A DNA stretch of 64,000 bases from Streptomyces tropicalis (GTDB taxonomy: Bacteria; Actinomycetota; Actinomycetes; Streptomycetales; Streptomycetaceae): NCBI RefSeq assembly GCF_029269835.1, contig NZ_JARJBB010000001.1:124001-188000 (forward strand), read 5' to 3'. A program made the position numbers and the translations under genes. Below the pieces are notes generated by a model, which was not told where the DNA came from, did no database searches, and worked only from the letters and a program-made list of their open reading frames with translations. Below are positions 33,657 to 41,096 of the stretch, in pieces (the stretch's first letter is position 1; each line of letters starts with the position of its first letter).

Positions 33657-34013
33657 TCAGCTGAAGGAGTCGCCGCAGGCGCAGGAACCCGTCGCGTTCG
33701 GGTTGTCGATGGTGAAGCCCTGCTTCTCGATCGTGTCCACGAAGTCGACGGTGGCACCGCCCAGGTACGGGGCGCTCATGCGGTCGGTGACGACCTTGAC
33801 ACCGCCGAAGTCCTTCTCCACGTCGCCGTCGAGCGAGCGCTCGTCGAAGAAGAGCTGGTAGCGCAGGCCGGAGCAGCCACCGGGCTGGACGGCCACGCGC
33901 AGCGCGAGGTCGTCACGGCCTTCCTGGTCGAGCAGGGCCTTGACCTTCGACGCGGCGGCGTCGGTCAGGATGATGCCGTCGGTGACGGTGGTGGTCTCGT
34001 CCGATACGGACAT
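33657..34013 (-). CDS. erpA: ErpA/HesB-type iron-sulfur carrier
   Basis: A 118-residue A-type Fe-S carrier that receives clusters from the SUF scaffold and inserts them in apo-proteins. The three cluster cysteines are present: one in VQPGGCSGLRYQLFFD (about 47) and two in GSCACGDSF at the C-terminus (about 111 and 113). The domain begins IILTDAAASKVKALLDQEG. ATG 34013 has a GGGAGAG site. It is divergent from nadA, whose product needs a [4Fe-4S] cluster, and this neighbourhood suggests NadA as one client (inference). Confidence 0.93.
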   Translation of the reverse strand: MSVSDETTTVTDGIILTDAAASKVKALLDQEGRDDLALRVAVQPGGCSGLRYQLFFDERSLDGDVEKDFGGVKVVTDRMSAPYLGGATVDFVDTIEKQGFTIDNPNATGSCACGDSFS

Positions 34014-34379
34014 CTACATCTCTCCCGGGTTGTACGGAGACTGCTTGCCGACGAGTGCAACCGGCAAGGCCGCGGATTCATTCCGGGCCGAGCACGTGCT
34101 GGTGCGCAAGTGTCATGCTCGTCGTCTTCATGCTCGCACATGCGCCGTGGAGCGGACAGCGCCCTGTGGACGGCGCGGACGGCGCCCCGCGCAGGACACC
34201 GCGAAGACGACGGAGCGACGCGGGCGACGGCCGGGCGGGGCGACGGGGCAGCGGGCGGCCGGGCCCGTGGGCGGCGGCCGGGATTCCCGTCACATCGACA
34301 CAATCGCCATCGTCAAAGTGACGTGAAGCGGTTATGATAGATAGCGTCAGATAGACGAAAAGAAGAAAGGGTGCGTGTC
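34014..34379. other. intergenic region between erpA and nadA
   Basis: This 366-nt region separates divergent genes. From 34090 to 34270 it is very GC-rich with no gene I can support. The last 75 nt (34300-34379) are strikingly AT-rich and hold a -10-like TATGAT (34333-34338), then two GATAGA repeats 14 nt apart (34338-34357) just before the ribosome site. Confidence 0.5.
34333..34338 (+). promoter_or_regulatory. -10 element of nadA
   Basis: TATGAT, five of six matching TATAAT, 42 nt before the GTG of nadA in an AT-rich patch; no clear -35. The adjoining GATAGA direct repeats may be a regulator site. Confidence 0.5.
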
Positions 34380-35564
34380 GTGACCACCGCCCAGACCCAG
34401 GAGCTCGACGTACAGCCGACTCCCCTGGCCCTGCTCCTCCTCGGCCGCGAGGCCGACCCGAGGAGCGAGCGCGGCGTCGAGTGCCCCGGCGACCTGCCCT
34501 CGCCGTCCGACCCGGACCTGGTGGAGCGCGCCCGCGCCGCCAAGGCGAAGCTCGGCGACAAGGTCTTCGTGCTCGGCCACCACTACCAGCGCGACGAGGT
34601 CATCCAGTTCGCCGACGTCACGGGCGACTCCTTCAAGCTGGCCCGGGACGCGGCGGCGCGGCCGGAGGCCGAGTACATCGTCTTCTGCGGTGTGCACTTC
34701 ATGGCGGAGTCCGCGGACATCCTGACGTCGGACGCGCAGAAGGTCGTCCTGCCGGACCTGGCGGCCGGGTGCTCCATGGCCGACATGGCGACGGCGGAGC
34801 AGGTCGCCGAGTGCTGGGACGTGCTGACCGAGGCCGGCGTGGCCGACCAGGTCGTGCCCGTGTCGTACATGAACTCCTCGGCCGACATCAAGGCCTTCAC
34901 CGGCCGGCACGGCGGCACCATCTGCACCTCCTCCAACGCCCAGCGGGCCCTGGAGTGGGCCTTCCAGCAGGGCGAGAAGGTGCTGTTCCTGCCGGACCAG
35001 CACCTCGGCCGCAACACCGCGGTGCGGGACATGGGCATGTCCCTGGACGACTGCGTGGTCTACAACCCGCACCGGCCGAACGGCGGCCTGACGGCCGAGG
35101 AGCTGCGCGCGGCGAAGATGATCCTGTGGCGCGGCCACTGCTCGGTCCACGGGCGCTTCTCCCTGGACTCGGTGAACGACGTCCGGGAACGCATCCCCGG
35201 CGTCAACGTCCTCGTGCACCCGGAGTGCCGGCACGAGGTCGTGGCCGCCGCGGACCTGGTCGGCTCCACGGAGTACATCATCCGGGCGCTGGAGGAGGCC
35301 CCGGCCGGCTCGAAGTGGGCCATCGGCACCGAGCTGAACCTCGTGCGCCGGCTGGCGAACCGTTTCGCTCCGGAGGGCAAGGAGATCGTCTTCCTGGACC
35401 GGACGGTGTGCTTCTGCTCGACCATGAACCGCATCGACCTGCCCCACCTGGTCTGGGCCCTGGAGTCGCTGGCCGAGGGCAACCTGGTCAACCGCATCGA
35501 GGTGGACCGGGAGACCGAGGCGTACGCGAAGCAGGCGCTGGAGCGGATGCTCGCCCTGCCGTAG
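34380..35564 (+). CDS. nadA: quinolinate synthase A
   Basis: A 394-residue [4Fe-4S] enzyme condensing iminoaspartate with dihydroxyacetone phosphate to quinolinate in de novo NAD synthesis. Conserved are LGHHYQRDEVIQFADVTGDSF, YIVFCGVHFMAESADIL (first cluster Cys), DLAAGCSMADMA, NSSADIKA, and HPECRHEVVAAAD (second Cys); the third Cys is in the C-terminal LDRTVCFCSTMNRIDL. GTG 34380 is preferred to GTG 34371 because the AAAGG site abuts the latter. NadB and NadC are not adjacent in the window, so nadA is monocistronic here with its own terminator. Confidence 0.97.
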   Translation: MTTAQTQELDVQPTPLALLLLGREADPRSERGVECPGDLPSPSDPDLVERARAAKAKLGDKVFVLGHHYQRDEVIQFADVTGDSFKLARDAAARPEAEYIVFCGVHFMAESADILTSDAQKVVLPDLAAGCSMADMATAEQVAECWDVLTEAGVADQVVPVSYMNSSADIKAFTGRHGGTICTSSNAQRALEWAFQQGEKVLFLPDQHLGRNTAVRDMGMSLDDCVVYNPHRPNGGLTAEELRAAKMILWRGHCSVHGRFSLDSVNDVRERIPGVNVLVHPECRHEVVAAADLVGSTEYIIRALEEAPAGSKWAIGTELNLVRRLANRFAPEGKEIVFLDRTVCFCSTMNRIDLPHLVWALESLAEGNLVNRIEVDRETEAYAKQALERMLALP

Positions 35565-35571
35565 GGCGGAT

Positions 35572-35619
35572 ACGGGCGTGGGCCCCGGACACACCTGGGT
35601 GTCCGCGGCCCACGCCCGT
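35572..35619 (+). terminator. terminator of nadA
   Basis: A 13-bp perfect outer stem (ACGGGCGTGGGCC / GGCCCACGCCCGT) plus an inner GGACAC/GTGTCC stem, starting 7 nt after the nadA stop. It also faces the convergent regulator gene ending at 35762. Confidence 0.9.
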
Positions 35620-35761
35620 CGCCCTGCGCCGGGCGTGGCGGGATCACACACACCCAACCGGCTCCCGCTCCGGCGCCCGGTCCCCGCGCCTCGCCGCACG
35701 CTTCGCCGTCCCGCCGTACCCACCGGTGCGCCGCCCGGCAGGTCCCGCGCGGGCCGCCGGA

Positions 35762-36445
35762 TCAGTTCGTGCGCGGGCGCACCAGCCCCGACTCGTAGGC
35801 GGTCACGACCAGTTGGGCCCGGTCGCGGGCACCCAGCTTGGCCATGGCGCGGTTGACGTGGGTCTTCACCGTGAGCGGGCTGACCTCCAGCCGCTCGGCG
35901 ATCTCGTCGTTGGAGTGCCCGCCGGCGACCTGGACGAGCACCTCGCGCTCCCGCCCGGTCAGCGCGGCCAGCCGCTCGGCCCGGGCCGGGTCGCGGTCCT
36001 CGCCGGCCGCGTCGCCCTGGGCGAGGAACCGGGCGATCAGCCCCCGGGTGGCCGCCGGGGACAGCAGCGCCTCCCCGCCGAAGGCGACCCGGATCGCGGC
36101 GAGCAGGTCCCCGGGCTCACTGCCCTTGCCGAGGAATCCGCAGGCGCCGGCCCGCAGCGCCTGGACGACGTAGTCGTCGACCTCGAAGGTGGTCAGGATG
36201 ACCACCCGGATCCCGGCCAGGGCGGGGTCGGCGCTGATCAGCCGGGTCGCCGCGAGGCCGTCGGTGCCGGGCATGCGGATGTCCATCAGGACGACGTCGG
36301 CGCGCTGCTCCGCGGCCAGCCGCACCGCCTCGGCACCGTCGGACGCCTCGCCGACGACCTCCATGTCGGGCTCGGAGTCGACGAGCACGCGGAAGGCGCT
36401 GCGCAGCAGTGCCTGGTCGTCGGCGAGCAGGACGCGGATGGTCAT
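35762..36445 (-). CDS. NarL/LuxR-type response regulator
   Basis: 227 residues. The receiver domain (1-120) has the acidic pair in LLADDQALLR, the phospho-Asp in DVVLMDIRMPGTDG (about 54), Thr in VVILTTFEVDDY and Lys in GFLGKGSEP. A linker leads to a LuxR/GerE helix-turn-helix (about 160-220: LTGREREVLVQVAGGHSNDEIAERLEVSPLTVKTH). Its start overlaps the stop of the sensor kinase gene by 4 nt. It is the last gene of the pspA-pspAA-kinase-regulator unit and probably responds to envelope stress; targets are unknown. Confidence 0.93.
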   Translation of the reverse strand: MTIRVLLADDQALLRSAFRVLVDSEPDMEVVGEASDGAEAVRLAAEQRADVVLMDIRMPGTDGLAATRLISADPALAGIRVVILTTFEVDDYVVQALRAGACGFLGKGSEPGDLLAAIRVAFGGEALLSPAATRGLIARFLAQGDAAGEDRDPARAERLAALTGREREVLVQVAGGHSNDEIAERLEVSPLTVKTHVNRAMAKLGARDRAQLVVTAYESGLVRPRTN

Positions 36446-37662
36446 ACGGGCTCCCCCGAGGCACGCGTGCGGGTCTTGACCGGCAGGATGGCATGGACGC
36501 GGAAGCCGCCTCCGTAGCGGGGACCGGTGGTGAGGGTGCCGTCGAGGGCGGTGACCCGCTCGCGCATGCCGAGCAGTCCGTGCCCGCCGCCGGCCGTCGG
36601 GCCGTCCCCGGCGCCGGCTCCGTCGTCGAGGACGGTGATCTCGACGTTCGGTCCCACCCGTACGACGCTGACCTCTGCCTTCCCCTCGCCGCCCGCGTGT
36701 TTGTGCACATTGGTGAGGGCCTCCTGGATGACGCGGTAGGCGGCCAGGTCGACGGCGGCGGGCAGCGGGGCGCCCCGGTCGGTGCGGGCCACCTCCACGG
36801 GCAGGCCCGCGTTGCGGAAGGTGGCGACGAGCTCGTCCAGGCGGTGCAGCCCGGGCGCCGGTTCGGTGGGGGCCTCCGGGTCGCCGGACTGCCGGAGCAG
36901 GCCGACGGTGGCGCGCAGCTCCTCCAGGGCGGAGCGGCCGGCCTCACGGACGTGGGCGAGGGCCTCCTTGGCCTGGTCGGGGCGCCGGTCCATGACATGG
37001 GCGGCGACTCCGGCCTGCACGTTGACCAGGGCGATGTGGTGGGCGACGACGTCGTGCAGGTCGCGGGCGATGCGCAGGCGCTCCTCGGCGACGCGGCGGC
37101 GGGCCTCCTCCTCGCGGGTGCGTTCGGCGCGCTCGGCCCGCTCCCGGATGGCGTGCACGAAGGCCCGGCGGCTGCGCACGGCGTCTCCGCCGGCGGCGGC
37201 CATGCCGGTCCAGGCGAACAGCGCGAGGTTCTCCTGGGCGTACCAGGGCAGCGGTCCGGCGATCATGGCGGCGCCGGTCAGCACGGTCATGGTCGGCAGG
37301 CCGAGGCGCCAGGTGGTGGGGCGGTCGGTGGCCGCGGCGACGGTGAAGAGGGCGACCACGGCGGACATGGCGACCGGGGCGCGCGGGTCGCCGGTGAGGC
37401 ACTCGACGAGGGAGACGGCGCCGGTGACGCCGAGGACCGTCCGCGGGACGCGGCGGCGGAACACGAGCGCGCCGGCGCCCGCGGCCATGAGCACCAGGGC
37501 GAGCAGGTCCGGCCTGCGCACGCCCCAGCTGACCCCGTTCTCGCCGTGCGGTCCGGCGAAGGATCCGACGACCATGCACACCAGGACCGCGGCGGCGAGC
37601 GCCGCGTCCCACGCCAGGGGGTGCGCCGTCAGACGGCATCGGGCGCGGTCGAGTGTGCTCAC
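36442..37662 (-). CDS. NarL-system sensor histidine kinase
   Basis: A 406-residue membrane sensor kinase with about 4-5 hydrophobic helices (20-165). The phospho-acceptor histidine is in LRIARDLHDVVAHHIALVNVQ (HisKA_3 type), and the ATP-binding domain has YRVIQEALTNVHKHA (N box) and GHGLLGMRERV (G box). There is no large extracytoplasmic sensing domain, so it belongs to the intramembrane-sensing group. GTG 37662 is chosen; a TTG three codons upstream is possible. It is downstream of pspAA (73-nt gap) and overlaps its partner regulator. Confidence 0.92.
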   Translation of the reverse strand: MSTLDRARCRLTAHPLAWDAALAAAVLVCMVVGSFAGPHGENGVSWGVRRPDLLALVLMAAGAGALVFRRRVPRTVLGVTGAVSLVECLTGDPRAPVAMSAVVALFTVAAATDRPTTWRLGLPTMTVLTGAAMIAGPLPWYAQENLALFAWTGMAAAGGDAVRSRRAFVHAIRERAERAERTREEEARRRVAEERLRIARDLHDVVAHHIALVNVQAGVAAHVMDRRPDQAKEALAHVREAGRSALEELRATVGLLRQSGDPEAPTEPAPGLHRLDELVATFRNAGLPVEVARTDRGAPLPAAVDLAAYRVIQEALTNVHKHAGGEGKAEVSVVRVGPNVEITVLDDGAGAGDGPTAGGGHGLLGMRERVTALDGTLTTGPRYGGGFRVHAILPVKTRTRASGEPV

Positions 37663-37735
37663 GGGGGTCAACGGTACGGGGCCCCCGGCGCGCCGCGGTA
37701 CGGCGCCCGGGGACCGTGCGGGCGGCCCGGCCGGC

Positions 37736-38014
37736 TCAGCCGGGGATGAGGCCTTCGTCGCTGAGCAGGTCCCGTACCTCTTCCAGGCTCGCGTCGGGCG
37801 ACGGGAGGATCAGCTCGGACGGCGCCAGCAGGTCGTCGGGGAGCGGGTCGCCGAGCTCGCGGACCCTGGACAGCAGGGCCTGGAGGGTGCGGCGGAAGCC
37901 GGGGCCGTCGCCCTTCTGGACCTCCGCGAGGAGTTCGTCGTCCAGCGTGTTCAGTTCGGCGAGGTGGCTGTCGGCCAGGCTCACCTGCCCCTCCCCCATG
38001 ATCCGTACGATCAT
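37736..38014 (-). CDS. pspAA: PspA-associated protein PspAA
   Basis: A 92-residue small cytoplasmic protein of the PspAA type, found with PspA in actinobacteria and archaea. It starts MIVRIMGEGQVSLADSHLAEL, which is typical of the family, continues with an amphipathic helix (LNTLDDELLAEVQ, then FRRTLQALLSRVRELG) and ends with LEEVRDLLSDEGLIPG. Predicted to modulate PspA at the membrane (family knowledge; mechanism not established). A GAGGAGGG site precedes ATG 38014. It is 52 nt downstream of pspA and upstream of a sensor kinase-regulator pair. Confidence 0.88.
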   Translation of the reverse strand: MIVRIMGEGQVSLADSHLAELNTLDDELLAEVQKGDGPGFRRTLQALLSRVRELGDPLPDDLLAPSELILPSPDASLEEVRDLLSDEGLIPG

Positions 38015-38066
38015 GTCGCCCTCCTCGGCGTGCGCCCCGGCTGTCGGTGACGTGCGGCTCCGTGCC

Positions 38067-38858
38067 TCACTGCTTGTCGAAGCGGGGGGTGTCCTGCGGC
38101 TGCTGCTGGGACCGCCCCTGGCCGGTGCCGCCCTCGATGGCCTGCTGCGGGGAGCCCCCGGCCAGCTCCGCCTTCATGCGCTGGAGCTCCAGCTCCACAT
38201 CCGTACCGCCGGAGAGCCGGTCCAGCTCGGCCTGGATGTCGTCCTTGGCCGTGCCGGAGGGGTCGTCCAGGGCGCCGGAGGCGAGCAGCTCGTCGATGGC
38301 GCCGGCGCGGGCCTGGAGCTGCGCCGTCTTGTCCTCGGCCCGCTGGATGGCCAGGCCGACGTCGCCCATCTCCTCGGAGATGCCGGAGAACGCCTCGCCG
38401 ATCCGGGTCTGGGCCTGGGCGGCGGTGTAGGTGGCCTTGATGGTCTCCTTCTTGGTGCGGAAGGCGTCCACCTTGGCCTGCAGGCGCTGGGCCGCCAGGG
38501 TGAGCTTCTCCTCCTCGCCCTGGAGGGTGGTGTGCTGCGTCTCCAGGTCCGTCACCTGCTGCTGGAGCGCGGCCCGCCGGGACAGCGCCTCGCGCGCGAG
38601 GTCCTCGCGGCCGAGGGCGAGCGCCTTGCGGCCCTGGTCCTCCAGCTTGGAGGACTGCTGCTGCAGCTGGTTGAGCTGGAGTTCCAGGCGCTTGCGGGAG
38701 GTGGCGACGTCCGCGACGCCGCGGCGGACCTTCTGCAGCAGCTCCAGCTGCTTCTGGTACGAGTAGTCGAGGGTCTCGCGCGGGTCCTCGGCCCGGTCAA
38801 GGGCCTTGTTCGCCTTCGCGCGGAAGATCATCCCCATACGCTTCATGACACCGCTCAT
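38067..38858 (-). CDS. pspA: phage-shock protein A (PspA/IM30/Vipp1 family)
   Basis: 263 residues, almost entirely alpha-helical coiled coil, an ESCRT-III-like protein that binds and stabilises damaged inner membrane. The typical start KRMGMIFRAKANKALDRAEDPRETLDYSYQKQLELLQKV has an amphipathic N-terminal helix. The hairpin helices extend to about 215, followed by a Gln/Gly-rich tail (GTGQGRSQQQPQD). ATG 38858 is used; ATG 38846 (four residues later) is possible. It is the first gene of a probable four-gene stress unit with pspAA and a two-component system. Confidence 0.95.
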   Translation of the reverse strand: MSGVMKRMGMIFRAKANKALDRAEDPRETLDYSYQKQLELLQKVRRGVADVATSRKRLELQLNQLQQQSSKLEDQGRKALALGREDLAREALSRRAALQQQVTDLETQHTTLQGEEEKLTLAAQRLQAKVDAFRTKKETIKATYTAAQAQTRIGEAFSGISEEMGDVGLAIQRAEDKTAQLQARAGAIDELLASGALDDPSGTAKDDIQAELDRLSGGTDVELELQRMKAELAGGSPQQAIEGGTGQGRSQQQPQDTPRFDKQ

Positions 38859-39150
38859 GGGCTTCGCGCGCCCCCTTCTGACGGACTCCAGCTCAAGCAC
38901 TGCGACAGAACCCACAGTACGGGCCCTGCATCCATTACCGCACTGTCCGGGCAGGGATGCGGTCATCCCCGAGGACGACTGCGTCCGCCGCCGCTCCGGC
39001 GCAGGGAGTAGGTGATCCCCGGGTGCCACCGGACGCGGCGTACGCAACGTCCCCCTTGTCCCCCTTGTCCCCCTACAGACGCCCGGTGTTGCCGGATCGT
39101 TCCCCGCCGGACTGGGGCCCATGCGGGTCAAGCCCGTACCCTTGGGTTTT

Positions 39151-39750
39151 GTGTTCCGTAGCCGTGCCAAGGAAGAGAAGACCCCGGTCGCCGACAAGGC
39201 TCCGGTGAACTTCTCCAAGCAGCCCCGTGACCCGCAGGCCCCCAAGGGCCGGCCGACCCCCAAGCGCAGCGAGGCCCAGTCTCAGCGCCGCAGCGTGGCC
39301 AGCACGCCGACCACGCGCAAGGATGCCGCCAAGCGGCAGCGCGAGGACCGCCGTGCCGCCATGGAGCGCCAGCGCCAGGCGCTGGCCGGCGGCGACGAGC
39401 GGTACCTCCCCGCCCGCGACAAGGGCCCGGTCCGCAAGTTCGCCCGCGACTTCGTCGACTCCCGGTGGAACGTCGCGGAGTTCTTCCTGCCGATGGCCGT
39501 GGTCATCCTGGTGCTGAGCATGGTGCGGGCGGGCGCGCTGCAGAGCGTCGTGCTGCTGCTGTGGCTCGTGGTGATCGTCCTGATCGTGCTGGACTCGGCC
39601 GTCACCGGCTTCCGGCTCCGCGGGCGTCTCGCCGAGCGCTTCCCCGACGAGAACAAGCGCGGCGCGGTCGCCTACGCCCTGATGCGCTCCCTCCAGATGC
39701 GCCGCCTCCGGCTGCCGAAGCCGCAGGTCAAGCGTGGGGAGCGGCCCTGA
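39151..39750 (+). CDS. DUF3043 membrane protein
   Basis: 199 residues. A highly charged, basic N-terminal region (about 1-115, KEEKTPVADKAPVNFSKQ then Arg/Gln-rich) is followed by two transmembrane helices (about 115-135 and 140-160: FFLPMAVVILVLSMV and VVLLLWLVVIVLIVLDS) and a basic cytoplasmic tail (RLPKPQVKRGERP). This is the actinobacterial DUF3043 family, function unknown. GTG 39151 is preferred over ATG 39121; TACCCT (39137-39142) lies 8 nt upstream and no ribosome site exists, suggesting leaderless expression. The stop overlaps the start of the methyltransferase. Confidence 0.85.
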   Translation: MFRSRAKEEKTPVADKAPVNFSKQPRDPQAPKGRPTPKRSEAQSQRRSVASTPTTRKDAAKRQREDRRAAMERQRQALAGGDERYLPARDKGPVRKFARDFVDSRWNVAEFFLPMAVVILVLSMVRAGALQSVVLLLWLVVIVLIVLDSAVTGFRLRGRLAERFPDENKRGAVAYALMRSLQMRRLRLPKPQVKRGERP

Positions 39751-40535
39751 GCGCGTCCGCCTTCTCCGGGGGTGCCGCGGACGCCTGGCTGGACCGGCTG
39801 GGGGGACTGCGTGACGTGGTGCGGCAGGAGCTGGTGGCCCGGCAGCTCGACGAGCAGATGGCCGGCCGCTTCCCGGTCGGCCGGCGGCTGCGGGTGCTCG
39901 ACGTGGGCATGGGCCAGGGCACGCAGGCGCTGCGGCTGGCCCGGGCCGGGCACAGGGTGACCGGCCTGGAGCGCGACGCGCGGATGGTCTCGGTGGCCCG
40001 GGAGGCGCTGGCCGCCGAGCCGGAGGGCATCCGGGCCCGGTTCCGGATCGTCGAGGGCGACGGCCAGGACACCGGGGTGCACTTCCTGCCGGGCAGCTTC
40101 GACGTGGTGCTGTGCCACGGCGTACTGATGTACGTGGCCGAGCCGGATCCGCTGCTGGCGGGGCTGGCGCGGATGCTGGCGCCCGGCGGACTGCTGTCGC
40201 TGCTGGTGCGCAACGGTGACGCGCTGGCGATGCGCCCGGGGCTGGCCGGCGACTGGGCCGGCGCCCTGACCGCCTTCGACAGCGCGGTGTACCGCAACCG
40301 GCTGGGCGTGGACGGGCGCGCCGACCGGCTGGCCGACCTGACGGCGACCCTGGCGGGGATCGGGGCGCCGCTGCACGCCTGGTACGGCGTGCGGGTCCTG
40401 ACCGACACGGCCCCCGACGGCACGGAGCCGCCGGCCGACCCGACCGCGCTGCTCGCGGCCGAGGAGCGGGCCGGCCGCACCGACCCGTACCGCAGGGTGG
40501 CGGCGCTGCTGCACCTGTGCGGGGTCCGCGGCTGA
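39747..40535 (+). CDS. SAM-dependent methyltransferase with apparent CTG start
   Basis: A 262-residue class I methyltransferase. Motif I is LRVLDVGMGQGTQALRLARAGHRVTGLE (about 43-70), with SFDVVLCHGVLMYV (motif IV region) and LLAGLARMLAPGGLLSLLVRN (post-IV) following. It resembles CmoM/SmtA-type enzymes, but the substrate is unknown. No ATG, GTG or TTG lies in frame near the conserved N-terminus (SASAFSGGAADAWLDRL); a CTG at 39747 overlaps the DUF3043 stop (CTGA) and has GGGGAG 5 nt upstream. Initiation at CTG is therefore the best guess. A truncated GTG start about 16 codons later is the alternative. Confidence 0.85.
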   Translation: MSASAFSGGAADAWLDRLGGLRDVVRQELVARQLDEQMAGRFPVGRRLRVLDVGMGQGTQALRLARAGHRVTGLERDARMVSVAREALAAEPEGIRARFRIVEGDGQDTGVHFLPGSFDVVLCHGVLMYVAEPDPLLAGLARMLAPGGLLSLLVRNGDALAMRPGLAGDWAGALTAFDSAVYRNRLGVDGRADRLADLTATLAGIGAPLHAWYGVRVLTDTAPDGTEPPADPTALLAAEERAGRTDPYRRVAALLHLCGVRG

Positions 40536-40558
40536 GCCCGGCCGCACGGCACGGTCCG

Positions 40559-40600
40559 ACGGCGGAGGGGGCGGCCCGGCCGGGCCGCCCCCTCCGCCGT
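40559..40600. terminator. bidirectional terminator
   Basis: A near-perfect 42-bp palindrome (19-21 bp arms, GGCGGAGGGGGCGGCCCGG and its complement) with essentially no spacer, between the convergent methyltransferase (stop 40535) and small-protein gene (stop 40621). Confidence 0.92.
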
Positions 40601-40620
40601 GCCGGTCGCGTGCGCCCCTT

Positions 40621-40863
40621 CTAGGCGGCGCCCTCCGGCTCGGACTCGGGCTCGGAGTCCTCGGCGTGCAGGCTCATCGGCCCGTAGATCTCGGCGGTGT
40701 CCTCGAACAGCCGCACCTGGTCGGCGCCGCCGTCGCGCAGGTCCTTCCAGTGCTCACCGAGCCAGGACTCCGCGTCGCCCTGCGTGGTGAACTCCTCGGG
40801 CTGGACCGCGGGCCGGACCTCCGTCCCGTCCGCCGTCTCGAACCGCCACGTCCATGCCACCAT
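40621..40863 (-). CDS. small conserved hypothetical protein (80 aa)
   Basis: An 80-residue acidic cytoplasmic protein with no recognised domain. It starts VAWTWRFETADGTEVRPAV, contains EEFTTQGDAESWLGEHWKDLRDGGADQVRLFED (a short beta-alpha-beta pattern) and ends in Glu-rich EDSEPESEPEGAA. ATG 40863 has GGGAGG upstream, deciding against longer in-frame starts that add Arg-rich residues. It appears monocistronic, divergent from cobU. I recall such proteins being widespread in actinobacteria, but no function is known to me. Confidence 0.8.
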   Translation of the reverse strand: MVAWTWRFETADGTEVRPAVQPEEFTTQGDAESWLGEHWKDLRDGGADQVRLFEDTAEIYGPMSLHAEDSEPESEPEGAA

Positions 40864-41096
40864 GTACGCCTCCCTGGTGTGACCACACTGCACAGCGCGA
40901 GCCGGATCACGGTCCGGCTCCTGCGCGCAGCCTATGCGCTGGACGGGGCGGCCCGTCAGGAGGCGGCGGACGATCCTCCCGACGGCGGTGCGCGGGCGGT
41001 GCGGCGGCCCGGGACGGGGCCGGACGGCGGGCCGCCCGCGGGCGGTCGGGGGCACCGGGCGCGCAGGAGCTGCGGCGACCCGGGAAAATCAGGTCC

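Noticed and set aside
40559..40600. Long palindrome considered as a transposon end or origin element
   Set aside because: It sits between two convergent stops with no transposase, target duplication or second copy in the window; it fits a bidirectional terminator.
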